49,691 nt of DNA from Rhodobacteraceae bacterium EhC02 (lineage in GTDB: Bacteria > Pseudomonadota > Alphaproteobacteria > Rhodobacterales > Rhodobacteraceae), in contig LXYH01000002.1 in assembly GCA_001650895.1 (NCBI GenBank), positions 1 to 49,691 of the forward strand, given 5' to 3'. The translations under genes and the position numbers were made by a program. Positions 8,253 to 17,083 of the stretch are shown here, piece after piece. Within the stretch, counting starts at the first letter, position 1; the number at the start of each line of letters is the position of its first letter. The notes beneath the pieces were generated by a model. That model had not been told where the DNA came from. It did not search any database and saw only the letters and a list, made by a program, of their open reading frames with translations.

Positions 8253-8299
8253 ATGAGGTAATTAGCTTTGAGCGAAATGATGTGACGTGCGGGTCGTCG

Positions 8300-8584
8300 T
8301 CACGCTTCCCGCGCGACGCAGATCGGATTGCCGTTCACCGTGCGCAGCGGCAACAAGGTCGTTTCAACGGGGCCGCTGTGTTCGTACCAGTAGCACCCGT
8401 CTTCCGGCACCAAGCGCGCGGTTGCAACATCCTGATCCGGGGCAGCCATTGCAATCACAGCTTCGGGAACGTTGCCCGGCTGGTCTGCCGAGTCGCCCGA
8501 TCCAGTCGGCTGGATTGCGCACCCGGCCGTAAGCGACAGCGCCACTGCAAACATTATTTTTTGCTTCAGCATCAAAACCCGCAT
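8300..8584 (-). CDS. Small putative lipoprotein
   Basis: This 94-residue protein begins 'MRVLMLKQKIMFAVALSLTA' and has the lipobox 'LTAGC', so it is probably acylated and membrane-anchored. The mature part ends in a conserved-looking block with 'DGCYWYEHSGPVE' and 'GNPICVAREA', containing two cysteines. I do not recognise the family. It is convergent with the L,D-transpeptidase and divergent from the ATPase gene at 8767. As a lipoprotein it would be a substrate of the LspA/Lnt pair encoded in this window. Confidence 0.65.
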   Translation of the reverse strand: MRVLMLKQKIMFAVALSLTAGCAIQPTGSGDSADQPGNVPEAVIAMAAPDQDVATARLVPEDGCYWYEHSGPVETTLLPLRTVNGNPICVAREA

Positions 8585-8703
8585 CAAGCTTCCTTTCGTG
8601 TCTGTTTTTCTTTGCATCGGCTTTTCATGCCTCAAGGCGTGATGGAGCCGGTCGCCGCATCCTCTAGCAATAAAACAAACTGAAATACCACCGTATTTTG
8701 CTC

Positions 8704-8734
8704 TTGAAGCTCTAGCTACTGTAGGGGCTATGTC
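8704..8734 (+). promoter_or_regulatory. MerR-type promoter of the Zn/Cd/Pb ATPase
   Basis: TTGAAG (8704-8709) and TATGTC (8729-8734) are separated by 19 bp. The spacer contains CTCTAG-CTA-CTGTAG, a near-perfect dyad of the CTCTAG class. The ATPase start is 33 bases downstream. Confidence 0.85.
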
Positions 8735-8766
8735 ATGGTAAAGCACCCGAATCCAGAGGTCCATTC

Positions 8767-11121
8767 ATGCCGTCCGACACCCATCGTCACGACCACGATC
8801 ACGCCGAAGATGCCCAGAAAAGCGGCGGCAGCTGCTGCGGGAGCGCCGGAACGTGCGGCGACATCGTTCCGGCGATCCCCGCGCCAGCGTGCGGGCGCAG
8901 TTTTCAGGTGTCCGGCCTCGATTGCGCCGAGGAGGTAGCAATCCTGAACAAGGTGGTCGGCCCGAAGATCGGCGGGGCCGAGCATCTCGCGTTCGACGTG
9001 ATCAATGGACGGATGACTATTCTCGACAGCGCCAAGAGTGTATCGGACGGCGAAATTGCAGAACTGGTCGCAAGCACCGGCATGACCGCCAAGCCCTGGG
9101 ATGCCGAAAACGCGTCGGTCGACCAGGCGGCCCATCTTGCACGCCAGCAGCTGTTTACGGCGCTCAGTGGCGGCTTCTGGGCCGCGGGATTTCTGTGGCA
9201 CATCATCGAGACCGGCATGGGGGGGGCACTCGGCCTCTTCGCAGGGCACGGCGAAGCGCCGATGCCACTGGTCGAGGCAGGGCTATTCGCGGTTGCGATC
9301 CTGTTCGGTGTCTGGCTCGTGGCACCCAAGGCATGGTCGTCTGCACGGAGGCTGTCGCCCGACATGAACCTGCTGATGGTCGTCGCAGTCGCGGGTGCAA
9401 TTGGCCTCGGCGAATTTTTCGAGGCGGCGACGGTCGCGTTCTTCTTCTCGCTCTCGCTTTATCTCGAAAGCTGGAGCGTCGGGCGTGCGAGGAATGCGGT
9501 TTCAGCTCTGCTCGACCTGGCGCCGCCGACGGCAAGAGTTCTTCATGATGACGGCTCGGAAGCGGACGTTCCGGCTTCTGCGGTTGCTATCAACGCACGT
9601 TTCATCGTGCGCGGCGGAGACCGCATCCCATTGGATGGTGAGGTTGTCGATGGGGCAGGGGCCGTCGATCAGGCGCCAATCACCGGAGAGAGTGCGCTGG
9701 TCCCAAAGGAACGGGGCGACGAAGTCTATGCCGGTACGATCAACGGCGAAGGCACACTGACGGTGCGCGCCACGAAGGCCGCCTCGGACACCGTGTTGGC
9801 CAAGATCATCCGCATGGTCGGCGACGCCCATGCCCGCCGCGCGCCGGTGGAACAGTGGGTGGCGAAGTTCGCCCGCATCTACACGCCTATCGTCATGGCT
9901 CTCGCCATTGCAATTGCCCTGTTGCCGCCGCTCATTTTCGGGGGGGCTTGGGATTATTGGTTCTACAATGCACTCGTGCTGCTGGTGATCGCTTGCCCAT
10001 GCGCTCTGGTCATCTCGACACCGGTCTCCATCGTCGCCGCACTCACCGCCTCAGCGCGGGCCGGGGTGCTGATCAAGGGCGGTGCATATATCGAGGCACC
10101 GGGCAAGACCACTGCACTGGCCATGGACAAGACCGGCACGATCACCATGGGCGAGCCCGAGGTGGCGGCGGTGCATCCGCTGGGCAAAGCATCGGCGCGA
10201 GATCTGATGACCCTCGCCGCTGGGCTGGAGGCACGTTCCTCGCATCCCTTGGCGCGCGCCATTCTCGCGCGGGCAGAAGCCGACGGCATCAAGGTGTCCG
10301 CCGCGGAAGATACCCGAACCGTTCCCGGCAGGGGACTTGAAGGACGCACAGACGGCCGGTCGATCTGGCTGGGGTCGGACCGGTTTGCCGAGGAGAAGGG
10401 TTTCGGCGACGCCATTCCGAAGGATTTGCGCGACCGCATCGAAGGGGCTGGCAGCACCCTTGTTGCCGTGGGCGACGACACCGGTGTCACCGGCATCTTG
10501 GAATTGCGCGACCGTATCCGCCCGGATGCCAAAGGCATCGTGGCGCAGCTTCACGCGGAGGGTGTGAAGACCATCGTCATGCTGACCGGTGATAACGAGC
10601 GGACAGCGCGCGCTGTTGCAGCCGAGGTCGGCATCGACGAGGTCCGTGCCGAGCTTCTGCCCGAAGACAAGGTGACTGCCATCGAAGAACTGGTCGAAAC
10701 GCATGACATGGTGGCCATGATCGGCGACGGGGTCAACGACGCCCCGGCCATGGCGCGCGCGCATTACGCCATCGCAATGGGTGCCGTTGGTTCGGACGCG
10801 GCAATCGAGACGGCGGATATAGCCCTGATGACCGACGATCTCGGCAAGGTGCCTTGGCTGATCGGTCATTCGCGCCGGACAATGTCGATTATCCATCAGA
10901 ACATCGGTATTTCCTTGGCGACCAAGGGCGTTTTCGTCGTCGCTACTGCGTTCGGAGTGGCATCGATGTGGGGCGCTATTGCAGCCGATGTAGGAGTGTC
11001 ATTGCTGGTGGTGGCCAACGCCCTGCGCCTGCTGAACAGCCAAGAGGCCAAGGCACCGCCGTCCGGCGGTGAGCAGGTTGGCGAAGGCTTGGCCAAAGGG
11101 GCGCTGGCACATGGTCATTGA
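8767..11121 (+). CDS. zntA: Zn/Cd/Pb-exporting P1B-type ATPase (ZntA/CadA-like)
   Basis: This 784-residue heavy-metal ATPase has a His/Cys-rich N-terminus ('HRHDHDH', 'GGSCCGSAGTCG') and one degenerate metal domain with 'GLDCAEE' (C53). The metal site in the membrane is CPC (C410-P-C412, 'IACPCALVIS'). The phosphorylation site is D454 in DKTGT, and 'SHPLA' and 'GDGVNDAPA' follow. The N-terminal DCAEE form and CPC-ALVIS sequence fit the Zn/Cd/Pb group rather than the Cu group. It exports divalent soft metals from the cytoplasm. Its MerR-type operator is of the class also seen at 7498 and 23000, pointing to the regulator at 23136. Confidence 0.92.
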   Translation: MPSDTHRHDHDHAEDAQKSGGSCCGSAGTCGDIVPAIPAPACGRSFQVSGLDCAEEVAILNKVVGPKIGGAEHLAFDVINGRMTILDSAKSVSDGEIAELVASTGMTAKPWDAENASVDQAAHLARQQLFTALSGGFWAAGFLWHIIETGMGGALGLFAGHGEAPMPLVEAGLFAVAILFGVWLVAPKAWSSARRLSPDMNLLMVVAVAGAIGLGEFFEAATVAFFFSLSLYLESWSVGRARNAVSALLDLAPPTARVLHDDGSEADVPASAVAINARFIVRGGDRIPLDGEVVDGAGAVDQAPITGESALVPKERGDEVYAGTINGEGTLTVRATKAASDTVLAKIIRMVGDAHARRAPVEQWVAKFARIYTPIVMALAIAIALLPPLIFGGAWDYWFYNALVLLVIACPCALVISTPVSIVAALTASARAGVLIKGGAYIEAPGKTTALAMDKTGTITMGEPEVAAVHPLGKASARDLMTLAAGLEARSSHPLARAILARAEADGIKVSAAEDTRTVPGRGLEGRTDGRSIWLGSDRFAEEKGFGDAIPKDLRDRIEGAGSTLVAVGDDTGVTGILELRDRIRPDAKGIVAQLHAEGVKTIVMLTGDNERTARAVAAEVGIDEVRAELLPEDKVTAIEELVETHDMVAMIGDGVNDAPAMARAHYAIAMGAVGSDAAIETADIALMTDDLGKVPWLIGHSRRTMSIIHQNIGISLATKGVFVVATAFGVASMWGAIAADVGVSLLVVANALRLLNSQEAKAPPSGGEQVGEGLAKGALAHGH

Positions 11122-11155
11122 ACTGGGAGAACCCGGAAAGGAGCCGAGACGAGAC

Positions 11156-11425
11156 ATGAGCGTGAAGGGCAGGATGATGTGTCCGGTTTGCGAGGTGCCC
11201 TTGAGCATGACCGACCGCCAGGGGATCGAGATCGACTTCTGTCCCGATTGCCGGGGTGTCTGGCTAGACCGAGGCGAACTGGACAAGATCATCGAGCGTT
11301 CGGCACCCGATGTGGCGCCTCAGCGGGTGCCTGAGCCGCGCGGCTACGACGATGATCGCGGCTACCGGCGCGGAAAGCACGGCGGCGGCAAGCACGGCTA
11401 TCGCCGCAAATCCTGGCTTCACTAG
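11156..11425 (+). CDS. TFIIB-type zinc-ribbon protein
   Basis: This 89-residue protein has an N-terminal zinc ribbon: CPVC ('RMMCPVC') and CPDC ('DFCPDCRGVWLDRGELDKII') about 20 residues apart, the zf-TFIIB/COG3809 pattern. A basic Gly/Arg/Lys/His-rich tail follows ('KHGGGKHGYRRKSW'). The function is unknown; the ribbon should bind Zn. The start at 11156 has AAAGGAG upstream; an earlier ATG at 11111, overlapping the ATPase end, is possible. It is probably cotranscribed with the ATPase. Confidence 0.75.
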   Translation: MSVKGRMMCPVCEVPLSMTDRQGIEIDFCPDCRGVWLDRGELDKIIERSAPDVAPQRVPEPRGYDDDRGYRRGKHGGGKHGYRRKSWLH

Positions 11426-11499
11426 TTGTTCGATTAAGGCTTGCCGTGGCCTCCCTGCCGGTCGCCCTCAAGGCGCTGCGGTAGGCCCGCAAGGCATTC

Positions 11500-11556
11500 A
11501 GCGGTGAGCAGGTTGGTCCAGAGATGGCAAAGGCCGCGCTTGCCCACGGACATTGA
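11500..11556 (+). pseudogene. 3' remnant of a second zntA-like gene
   Basis: Translating 11500-11556 gives 'SGEQVGPEMAKAALAHGH' followed by stop, nearly the same as the C-terminus of the ATPase at 8767 (…GEQVGEGLAKGALAHGH). The rest of that second gene is absent. It marks a deletion or recombination point between two related ATPase genes. Confidence 0.75.
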
Positions 11557-11619
11557 TCACGCAGCATTTGCAAGGTAACGTAATGTCCATATCAGACCTC
11601 ACGAAAGAGGCATCGAGCA

Positions 11620-12132
11620 GTGAAAACCATCCGATTTCCCCGCCGCGCCGTCCTGTTGGGCGGGTTGGCAGCGTTTTTGTCTGGCTGTGCCAGCAAGTTC
11701 CGCAGCTATGGCGGACCCGAGGTGACCCGTGTTCGGCTTTACAAGGGGCAGCGTTTGCTTGTTCTGGACGGAGCCGATCGCGTATTGCAAACCTATCCGG
11801 TCGGGCTGGGTTTCGCTCCTGAGGGTCACAAGCAATTCGAGGGAGACGGCCGGACCCCTGAGGGCGCTTACGTAGTCGATAAGCGCAACCCCGAAAGTAC
11901 GTATCATCTTTCGGTTGGCATCTCCTATCCGAATGAGGCCGACATCGCCTTTGCTGAAGCGCAGGGCCTTTCCCCCGGCGGCGACATCTTCATCCATGGT
12001 GGTCCACGCCCAGGCATCGACCCAACGGACGTCCGCGACTGGACAGCTGGCTGCATCGCGGTCACAGATCGGCAGATCGAGGACATCTATGCAATGGTGA
12101 AAGACGGAACACCGATCGACATCTACGCCTGA
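11620..12132 (+). CDS. L,D-transpeptidase (YkuD) lipoprotein
   Basis: This 170-residue protein starts at GTG. It has a signal with 'PRRAVLLGG' and the lipobox 'LSGC', so it is probably a lipoprotein. A YkuD domain fills the mature part: 'RLYKGQRLLVLDG' at its start, 'GDGRTPEGAYVVD', and the catalytic 'DIFIHGGPRPG'…'DWTAGCIAVTDRQIEDIY', with the nucleophilic cysteine in AGC. It should crosslink or edit peptidoglycan. It is only distantly similar to the transpeptidase at 7590. No separate promoter is obvious, so it may be read from the ATPase operon. Confidence 0.88.
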   Translation: MKTIRFPRRAVLLGGLAAFLSGCASKFRSYGGPEVTRVRLYKGQRLLVLDGADRVLQTYPVGLGFAPEGHKQFEGDGRTPEGAYVVDKRNPESTYHLSVGISYPNEADIAFAEAQGLSPGGDIFIHGGPRPGIDPTDVRDWTAGCIAVTDRQIEDIYAMVKDGTPIDIYA

Positions 12133-12351
12133 TGGGAGGAGATGATCTTCCGTCAGATCAGGCAAATCGTCGGCACAGGGCCACGTTGATCGCTTCGATG
12201 GCGATCACGGCCAAAGTGACGCTCGCCGCCGTGGGCCAGCGCAAGCACCCGGTACGCGTAAGGACACTACAATATGTGTCCAGCCGTGGCAGTGGCGAAA
12301 CAGGCGGGCCCTAGCGGGGAAGAATACGTCTGGTATCATGTCGAATTCAAT

Positions 12352-13353
12352 CTATCCGAGGGCATAGACGATGGTCACGACGGTAATCATGACAACCATG
12401 AACATGGCGAATGCGCCAAGGGCGAGGGTACGGCCCATGTCCCGGTTCGGCTTCTCTACTTTCAGACGCAGTTCCTCCGCGGTTTCCGGAAACTCGAGCG
12501 CCGCCGCATTCGATTGGCGCATCAGGTCGTAGCGGGACGTCCAGCGCCGTTCCTCCGCCGCGTTCCAGCCGTTCAGCACCAGGATGATTGCCACGATGAG
12601 AACCATCGACGACGGGACCCAGATTACGTAGCCGCCGATTGTCTCGTCAGCCAGGGCGCGAAGTCGACCACCGCTCGCTGCGATGATTTCTGATCCATAG
12701 AGGGGCACCTCCTTGAGCGTTGTCAGGGAGCCCAGAAAGATGTTGGAAACGATCACCACGAACCCTGACATCAGTCGAGCACCGCGCCGCGCTCCTTCAG
12801 GCGAATCACGCGGATCGAACAGCATAGCAAAGTACCAAAGCCCCGCCAGCACCATAGACAGATGTGCCAGCGCTTCCATCGCCGCAATACGTTGTGTAAG
12901 GGCGTAGATCATCGGGATCTGCCAGACGAAAAGCGCGCCAATCAACAGGGAGGTGGCAGATGCAGGAAGCGCCAAGAATCGCGGGATGCGCGCACGCCCA
13001 ATCGCGGCAAGGCGTCGGCGCCATTCCCTTTTCAATCCAGCTTGAAGGCCAAGCCAGGGCTGAGAAACCGCGATAAGAAGCGGTCCTACCAGTCGCAGAA
13101 GAAGATGCTCGACCTGATGTACCGAAAACAGACTGTGCCCCAATGGCGCGAGCGGCCCATTCGTCGCGACGAGGACGGCCGCGAGGCCGGCAAAGAAGGC
13201 GGTTCGACGCCAACCAGAAACCCTTCCGAGACAGCGAGCGTGTATTTTGAGCCCACGCAAAAACAGCCATGCTGTAAGACCGACAACAATGAGCGACACC
13301 GGTGACAGCACATAGCCGAAAGGGTCGTATAGGAATAAGAAGTTCGTGATCAT
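12352..13353 (-). CDS. ctaG: caa3-type CtaG cytochrome c oxidase assembly protein
   Basis: This 333-residue polytopic membrane protein has the CtaG_Caa3 signature 'HSLFSVHQVEHLLLRLVGPL' and a later 'PRDSPEGARRGARLMSGFV'. About eight hydrophobic segments are visible. The family is implicated in copper insertion or assembly of cytochrome oxidase. The start at 13353 overlaps the stop of the upstream penicillin-acylase homologue by ATGA, so translation is coupled. It is the last gene of the 13-gene leftward operon. The 219 bases beyond its stop show nothing I recognise. Confidence 0.85.
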   Translation of the reverse strand: MITNFLFLYDPFGYVLSPVSLIVVGLTAWLFLRGLKIHARCLGRVSGWRRTAFFAGLAAVLVATNGPLAPLGHSLFSVHQVEHLLLRLVGPLLIAVSQPWLGLQAGLKREWRRRLAAIGRARIPRFLALPASATSLLIGALFVWQIPMIYALTQRIAAMEALAHLSMVLAGLWYFAMLFDPRDSPEGARRGARLMSGFVVIVSNIFLGSLTTLKEVPLYGSEIIAASGGRLRALADETIGGYVIWVPSSMVLIVAIILVLNGWNAAEERRWTSRYDLMRQSNAAALEFPETAEELRLKVEKPNRDMGRTLALGAFAMFMVVMITVVTIVYALG

Positions 13354-15287
13354 TCGCTCTGGCCCTCGCTCATCCGAGGGTTGTCGGAGGTAGCTGGTGT
13401 GAGCCGCGAGATCCCGGAAGCGCCGCCACGGGCCAGTGACAGATCGGTCGACATGGCGAGGTATTCGCCTTGTATCCACGAGGGAAAGAGATTGTCGTAG
13501 AATCGAGATAGCGGATGTCCCGACTGTCCGGCGGGCGAGATGTAGTATGATCCCGCTGCTTCCGATATCGACATGACCGCCTGAAAATTGCTTCCGGCAC
13601 TCACAAGGAATGGACGGTCTTCTACGACACCAAATGATGTTAAGAATTGCGTAAACGGATCGCCGGAAATCGGCGCTTGAAGGGACAGCAGGTTGGTCAG
13701 CAACCGACGTGAACTGATCGGCGACCACTGCATGTCCAATCTATGCTCTTCCCCCCAGGTCCACGTCGAGGGATCGCGCCCATATCGATCGAACAGCCAG
13801 CCAAGGGCATCATCCAGGGCCACGCGAACCTGCTCCTCGCATGTCTCGCGAGGTGAGGATAGGCGGATGTCACACCAGATCGCGCTACCGCGACGATCGC
13901 TGAGTACCGCAAAAAGAAAGTTCGAGTTCGGACGGGTCCAGAGTTGCTCCGCTGTCGGAAACTCGTCCTTCAAAATGCGCTGCTGCAAAGCCCGGACCCA
14001 GGTCCAGAACAGCAGAGGTTCCGGTGAATAGCGATCCATTTCGCCATTCCACGACGCAAGCCTGTCCAGTAGCTCACGACGAAGGTTGTCCGCATCGGTG
14101 CCTTCGGTGCTGTCTCTGGACTGCACGAACCAAAGCTCTTTCGCCATCAGGGGCAGGAGGGTTCGCGCCACGGAACTTACGGTGTCCCTTTGAACACCGA
14201 TGGCGCCTTCCGTCGAGAAGATCGATTGCCGCGCTTCAAGCTCCGCCAGTCGAATGTCGCGAAAAGACGACGCCCGAACGGCCTCCGCTCTTGGCCATCG
14301 GGCAACGGTCTCTCGGTCAATGGCCAATGCCTCCATGCCCTTCGGCAACATGTCTGCGGCAACTCCGATGGCATCGGTCGCGTCGGCCGAACGCGCGAAC
14401 AGCTCCAGCATCGTCAGGAAACCTGCCGCCTGCACGGGTGACGGCCCCCTTGGTGCCTCCTCGTCTGGCACGGGAAATGACCGGAAGGCCCAGGCGACGC
14501 GCGTATTGCGACCGACAATAACGAAAGGTACGCCCGGCATTGTGGCCCCTATGGCCGGCCCTGTCGAAAATTGAAGATCTGCGAGATACCATTCCGAGGG
14601 AAGCGACAGGGAACCGCTGGTATCGGCGGCTAGAATTGGCGTTCCGGTCGCTGTTCGGTCGCCGTCCATCGCCCATGCATCAAGGCGCTGCTCCGGATCA
14701 GTCGCAAACAGTTCGGGCACTCTCAGGCGATCCGCCGGTATAATGGCACCTGATATACTCGGCATTCCTTCCCGTGCGCTTCCCGGTCGCAGGCCATTCA
14801 GGAAAGACCGGGCAATCCTCAGGCTATCGCCGGGTGTCCAGGCCGCGATCGACCGTTCGTCTGCGATCAGCAGCTCCGGAGAGCCTCTGCCACGCCCGCC
14901 TTCTGACACAAGCTCGAGCCACGCATTGACGCCCGCGGCATAGGACGCGAGCGCGTCTGAGACCGCTGGCGCAACGGACAATGTCTCATCGGATGGCCAC
15001 GATGCTTCCGCTTTTCGCCTTGCCCTTAACAGTTGACCGAGCCTGTCTTGGGCGTGAACGAAGCCGATCGCGAAGTAGACATCTGCAGCGGAAGTTGCGG
15101 AGATGTGCGGGACTGCCGAAGAATCTCGCAGAATGTCGACCGGTCCGCCTAAGCCTGCGACCGTGAAGTCCTCGTCGTAGTCGGGAACGGATGCGCTCAG
15201 CAGAAAATAGACCAACCCGGAACCAACCGATACCGTGATGCAGATTGCCAGAAACCCGTACAGCAATATGTTGAAAAGCCGTCTCAT
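13350..15287 (-). CDS. Penicillin-acylase family homologue lacking the nucleophile
   Basis: This 645-residue protein has an N-terminal membrane anchor (residues ~5-30). It shows the family landmarks 'ILRDSSAVPHI' (52-62), 'GFVHAQDRL' (75-83), 'RTATGTPILAAD' and 'GATMPGVPFVIVGRNTRVAWAF'. In penicillin amidases the autocatalytic Ser opens the 'SNNW' motif just before 'RTATG'; here the same place reads L202-D-A-W205. The usual 'NDPHL' is also changed ('AADTSG'). It should therefore neither self-cleave nor hydrolyse amides in the usual way. It is translationally coupled to ctaG. A binding or chaperone role is inferred. Confidence 0.78.
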   Translation of the reverse strand: MRRLFNILLYGFLAICITVSVGSGLVYFLLSASVPDYDEDFTVAGLGGPVDILRDSSAVPHISATSAADVYFAIGFVHAQDRLGQLLRARRKAEASWPSDETLSVAPAVSDALASYAAGVNAWLELVSEGGRGRGSPELLIADERSIAAWTPGDSLRIARSFLNGLRPGSAREGMPSISGAIIPADRLRVPELFATDPEQRLDAWAMDGDRTATGTPILAADTSGSLSLPSEWYLADLQFSTGPAIGATMPGVPFVIVGRNTRVAWAFRSFPVPDEEAPRGPSPVQAAGFLTMLELFARSADATDAIGVAADMLPKGMEALAIDRETVARWPRAEAVRASSFRDIRLAELEARQSIFSTEGAIGVQRDTVSSVARTLLPLMAKELWFVQSRDSTEGTDADNLRRELLDRLASWNGEMDRYSPEPLLFWTWVRALQQRILKDEFPTAEQLWTRPNSNFLFAVLSDRRGSAIWCDIRLSSPRETCEEQVRVALDDALGWLFDRYGRDPSTWTWGEEHRLDMQWSPISSRRLLTNLLSLQAPISGDPFTQFLTSFGVVEDRPFLVSAGSNFQAVMSISEAAGSYYISPAGQSGHPLSRFYDNLFPSWIQGEYLAMSTDLSLARGGASGISRLTPATSDNPRMSEGQSE

Positions 15288-15311
15288 GTCGGTGCTGTTT
15301 CGAAACCCTTC

Positions 15312-15479
15312 TTAAAAAAAGATGCGCAAGAGGACCACCGATATGAAATAGGTGAGAAGACCGAAGGCGATCGCCGAACTCGCCGCATACTGGAGGATAT
15401 CCAGCCGGTTTCCTTTTCGGCGTCGCGCCAGATATCCACCCCAGATCGCACCCGCGACAATGCCCGCGATTACCAGCAT
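15312..15479 (-). CDS. Small membrane protein (55 aa)
   Basis: This protein begins 'MLVIAGIVAGAIWGGYLARR' and contains two hydrophobic segments separated by a basic 'RRRKGNRLDILQYA' loop. The ATG at 15479 overlaps the end of lnt by 10 bases, so it fits the operon's tight spacing; a longer frame from 15554 lies inside lnt. No known family is recognised. A role in the membrane complex with the acylase homologue and CtaG is speculation from position. Confidence 0.65.
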   Translation of the reverse strand: MLVIAGIVAGAIWGGYLARRRKGNRLDILQYAASSAIAFGLLTYFISVVLLRIFF

Positions 15480-17083
15480 GACTTTTTCTCCGTTCTTGTT
15501 CTCTTGTTGCACCGGTGTGTGCCGACCAGATCTGCAGCCAGTCCCACGGCCCAAGTAGTGAAGATGAGAGCCAGCAGCGCCCAGTCGCCGAAGCGCGCAT
15601 AGAGGGTTGACGGATGAGCAGAGGGCAGAGCCGCATCTATGACACCGGTTTCTCCGTTGCCGAGCCGCGCGACGAGGTCACCGTTTGCGTCGATGATCGC
15701 GGAGATCCCTGTGTTTGCGGCCCGGACGATGGGAAGCCCTTCCTCGACAGCGCGCATGCGTGCGGAGGCGAGGTGCTGCTCCGGTCCAATGCTGGTTCCG
15801 AACCAAGCATCGTTGGTCGCATTGAAAATCCAGTCCGGCCGGAACAGGTCGTCGACCACATGCCCTGGGAAGATGATCTCATAGCAGATCGCCACGGCGA
15901 CCAGCGGCACACCCGGAAGCGCAAGCGTTCGCGGGCCCGGTCCGGGCGTAAAATCGCCCAGACCCGCCGTGAGCCGCTCGATGGGCAACCAGCCGCGGAA
16001 TGGCACATATTCGCCGAAGGGTACGAGATGGTGTTTCGCGTATCCGGTCAGGATCTCGCCGGTCTCGCCAAAAGCCTGGACCGTGTTGAAATATCGCATG
16101 CCATCATCGCTCGGTACACGGTCCGGCACTCCGGTGAGCAGCACGCTGCCGTCCGGTAACGCAGCGGCAATGCGGGCCCGCGCCTCCGTATCCTCATCGA
16201 GGAAACCCGGAAAGGCGGTTTCCGGCCAGAGAAGCACGTCGAAATCGCCGGGCCGGGTTGAAAGCTCAAGATAGCGCGCGAAGGTCGCCTCGCGGTTCTC
16301 GGGAGCCCATTTCTCCTCTTGTGGAATGTTGCCTTGAACAATGCGCAGGTCGACAGTGGGTGGCTGTTGTGCATCCGACTGGAGGCGAAGCGTGCCGACA
16401 GCCCACATCGTCGCTATGCCGGCCAGCGCCATGAGCGAGATGGTCAATCGTTGCCGCCCGGACGCCATGGCAGCCGCGCCGGGGAGTACCGCAACGAACA
16501 CGGTGAGAAAGCTTAACCCATAGCTTCCGACCCAGGCAGCGGGCTGGCGAAAAGCGGCGTAATCGACCAGAGCGTAGCTGGCGAGGTTCCACGGAAACCC
16601 TGTCAGAACGTGACCACGCAACCACTCGGCCACGGTCCAGGAGGTCGCGAACAGGAGGCAGGTCAAGAGACTGCCCATGACTCCGCGCCGCGCGATTTCG
16701 GCAAAAAGCGCGGCGGCAATGGCTGGGAAAATCGCGAGACCTGCGGACAATCCCGCGACCGCCGGGATCGCCATCGTCCCAAACCGCTCGGCCTCGACGT
16801 AGAAACTCTCCGCGATCCATGAAATCCCGAAACCGAACTGGCCAAGACCAAACGCCCAGCCGACGAGGAAAGCGCGCCCGAAGGAGAGATCGCGAAGACC
16901 GACAAACAACGCGGAATAGGCAACGGGAACAAGCAAGAGAAGCGAGAAAGGCGGGAAAGTCAGAACGGTCAGCGCCCCGGCGACGAAACCAAGCGTCACC
17001 CGCGAAAGAAAACGGTGGCGCAGAGCGATGCGGTTCAGAATTTCCGGCTTCACGACTTGATCGAACGCCGCGCGCTGATCCAT
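15470..17083 (-). CDS. lnt: Apolipoprotein N-acyltransferase
   Basis: This 537-residue integral membrane enzyme transfers an acyl chain to the N-terminal cysteine of lipoproteins, the third step of maturation. The first ~210 residues are membrane helices and the rest is a nitrilase-like periplasmic domain. The catalytic triad is visible as E288 ('LLWPETAFPG'), K350 ('AKHHLVPFGEY') and C400 ('AICYEIIF'), matching E267-K335-C387 of E. coli in order and spacing. The start at 17083 lies within the end of lspA (34-base overlap). A copy inside a metal-resistance operon is likely an accessory paralogue of the chromosomal enzyme. Confidence 0.93.
   Translation of the reverse strand: MDQRAAFDQVVKPEILNRIALRHRFLSRVTLGFVAGALTVLTFPPFSLLLLVPVAYSALFVGLRDLSFGRAFLVGWAFGLGQFGFGISWIAESFYVEAERFGTMAIPAVAGLSAGLAIFPAIAAALFAEIARRGVMGSLLTCLLFATSWTVAEWLRGHVLTGFPWNLASYALVDYAAFRQPAAWVGSYGLSFLTVFVAVLPGAAAMASGRQRLTISLMALAGIATMWAVGTLRLQSDAQQPPTVDLRIVQGNIPQEEKWAPENREATFARYLELSTRPGDFDVLLWPETAFPGFLDEDTEARARIAAALPDGSVLLTGVPDRVPSDDGMRYFNTVQAFGETGEILTGYAKHHLVPFGEYVPFRGWLPIERLTAGLGDFTPGPGPRTLALPGVPLVAVAICYEIIFPGHVVDDLFRPDWIFNATNDAWFGTSIGPEQHLASARMRAVEEGLPIVRAANTGISAIIDANGDLVARLGNGETGVIDAALPSAHPSTLYARFGDWALLALIFTTWAVGLAADLVGTHRCNKRTRTEKKSCW

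Noticed and set aside
12352-13728. An extended ctaG frame starting at 13728
   Set aside because: The first 125 codons lie inside the penicillin-acylase homologue in another frame; the hydrophobic CtaG begins at the ATG at 13353.
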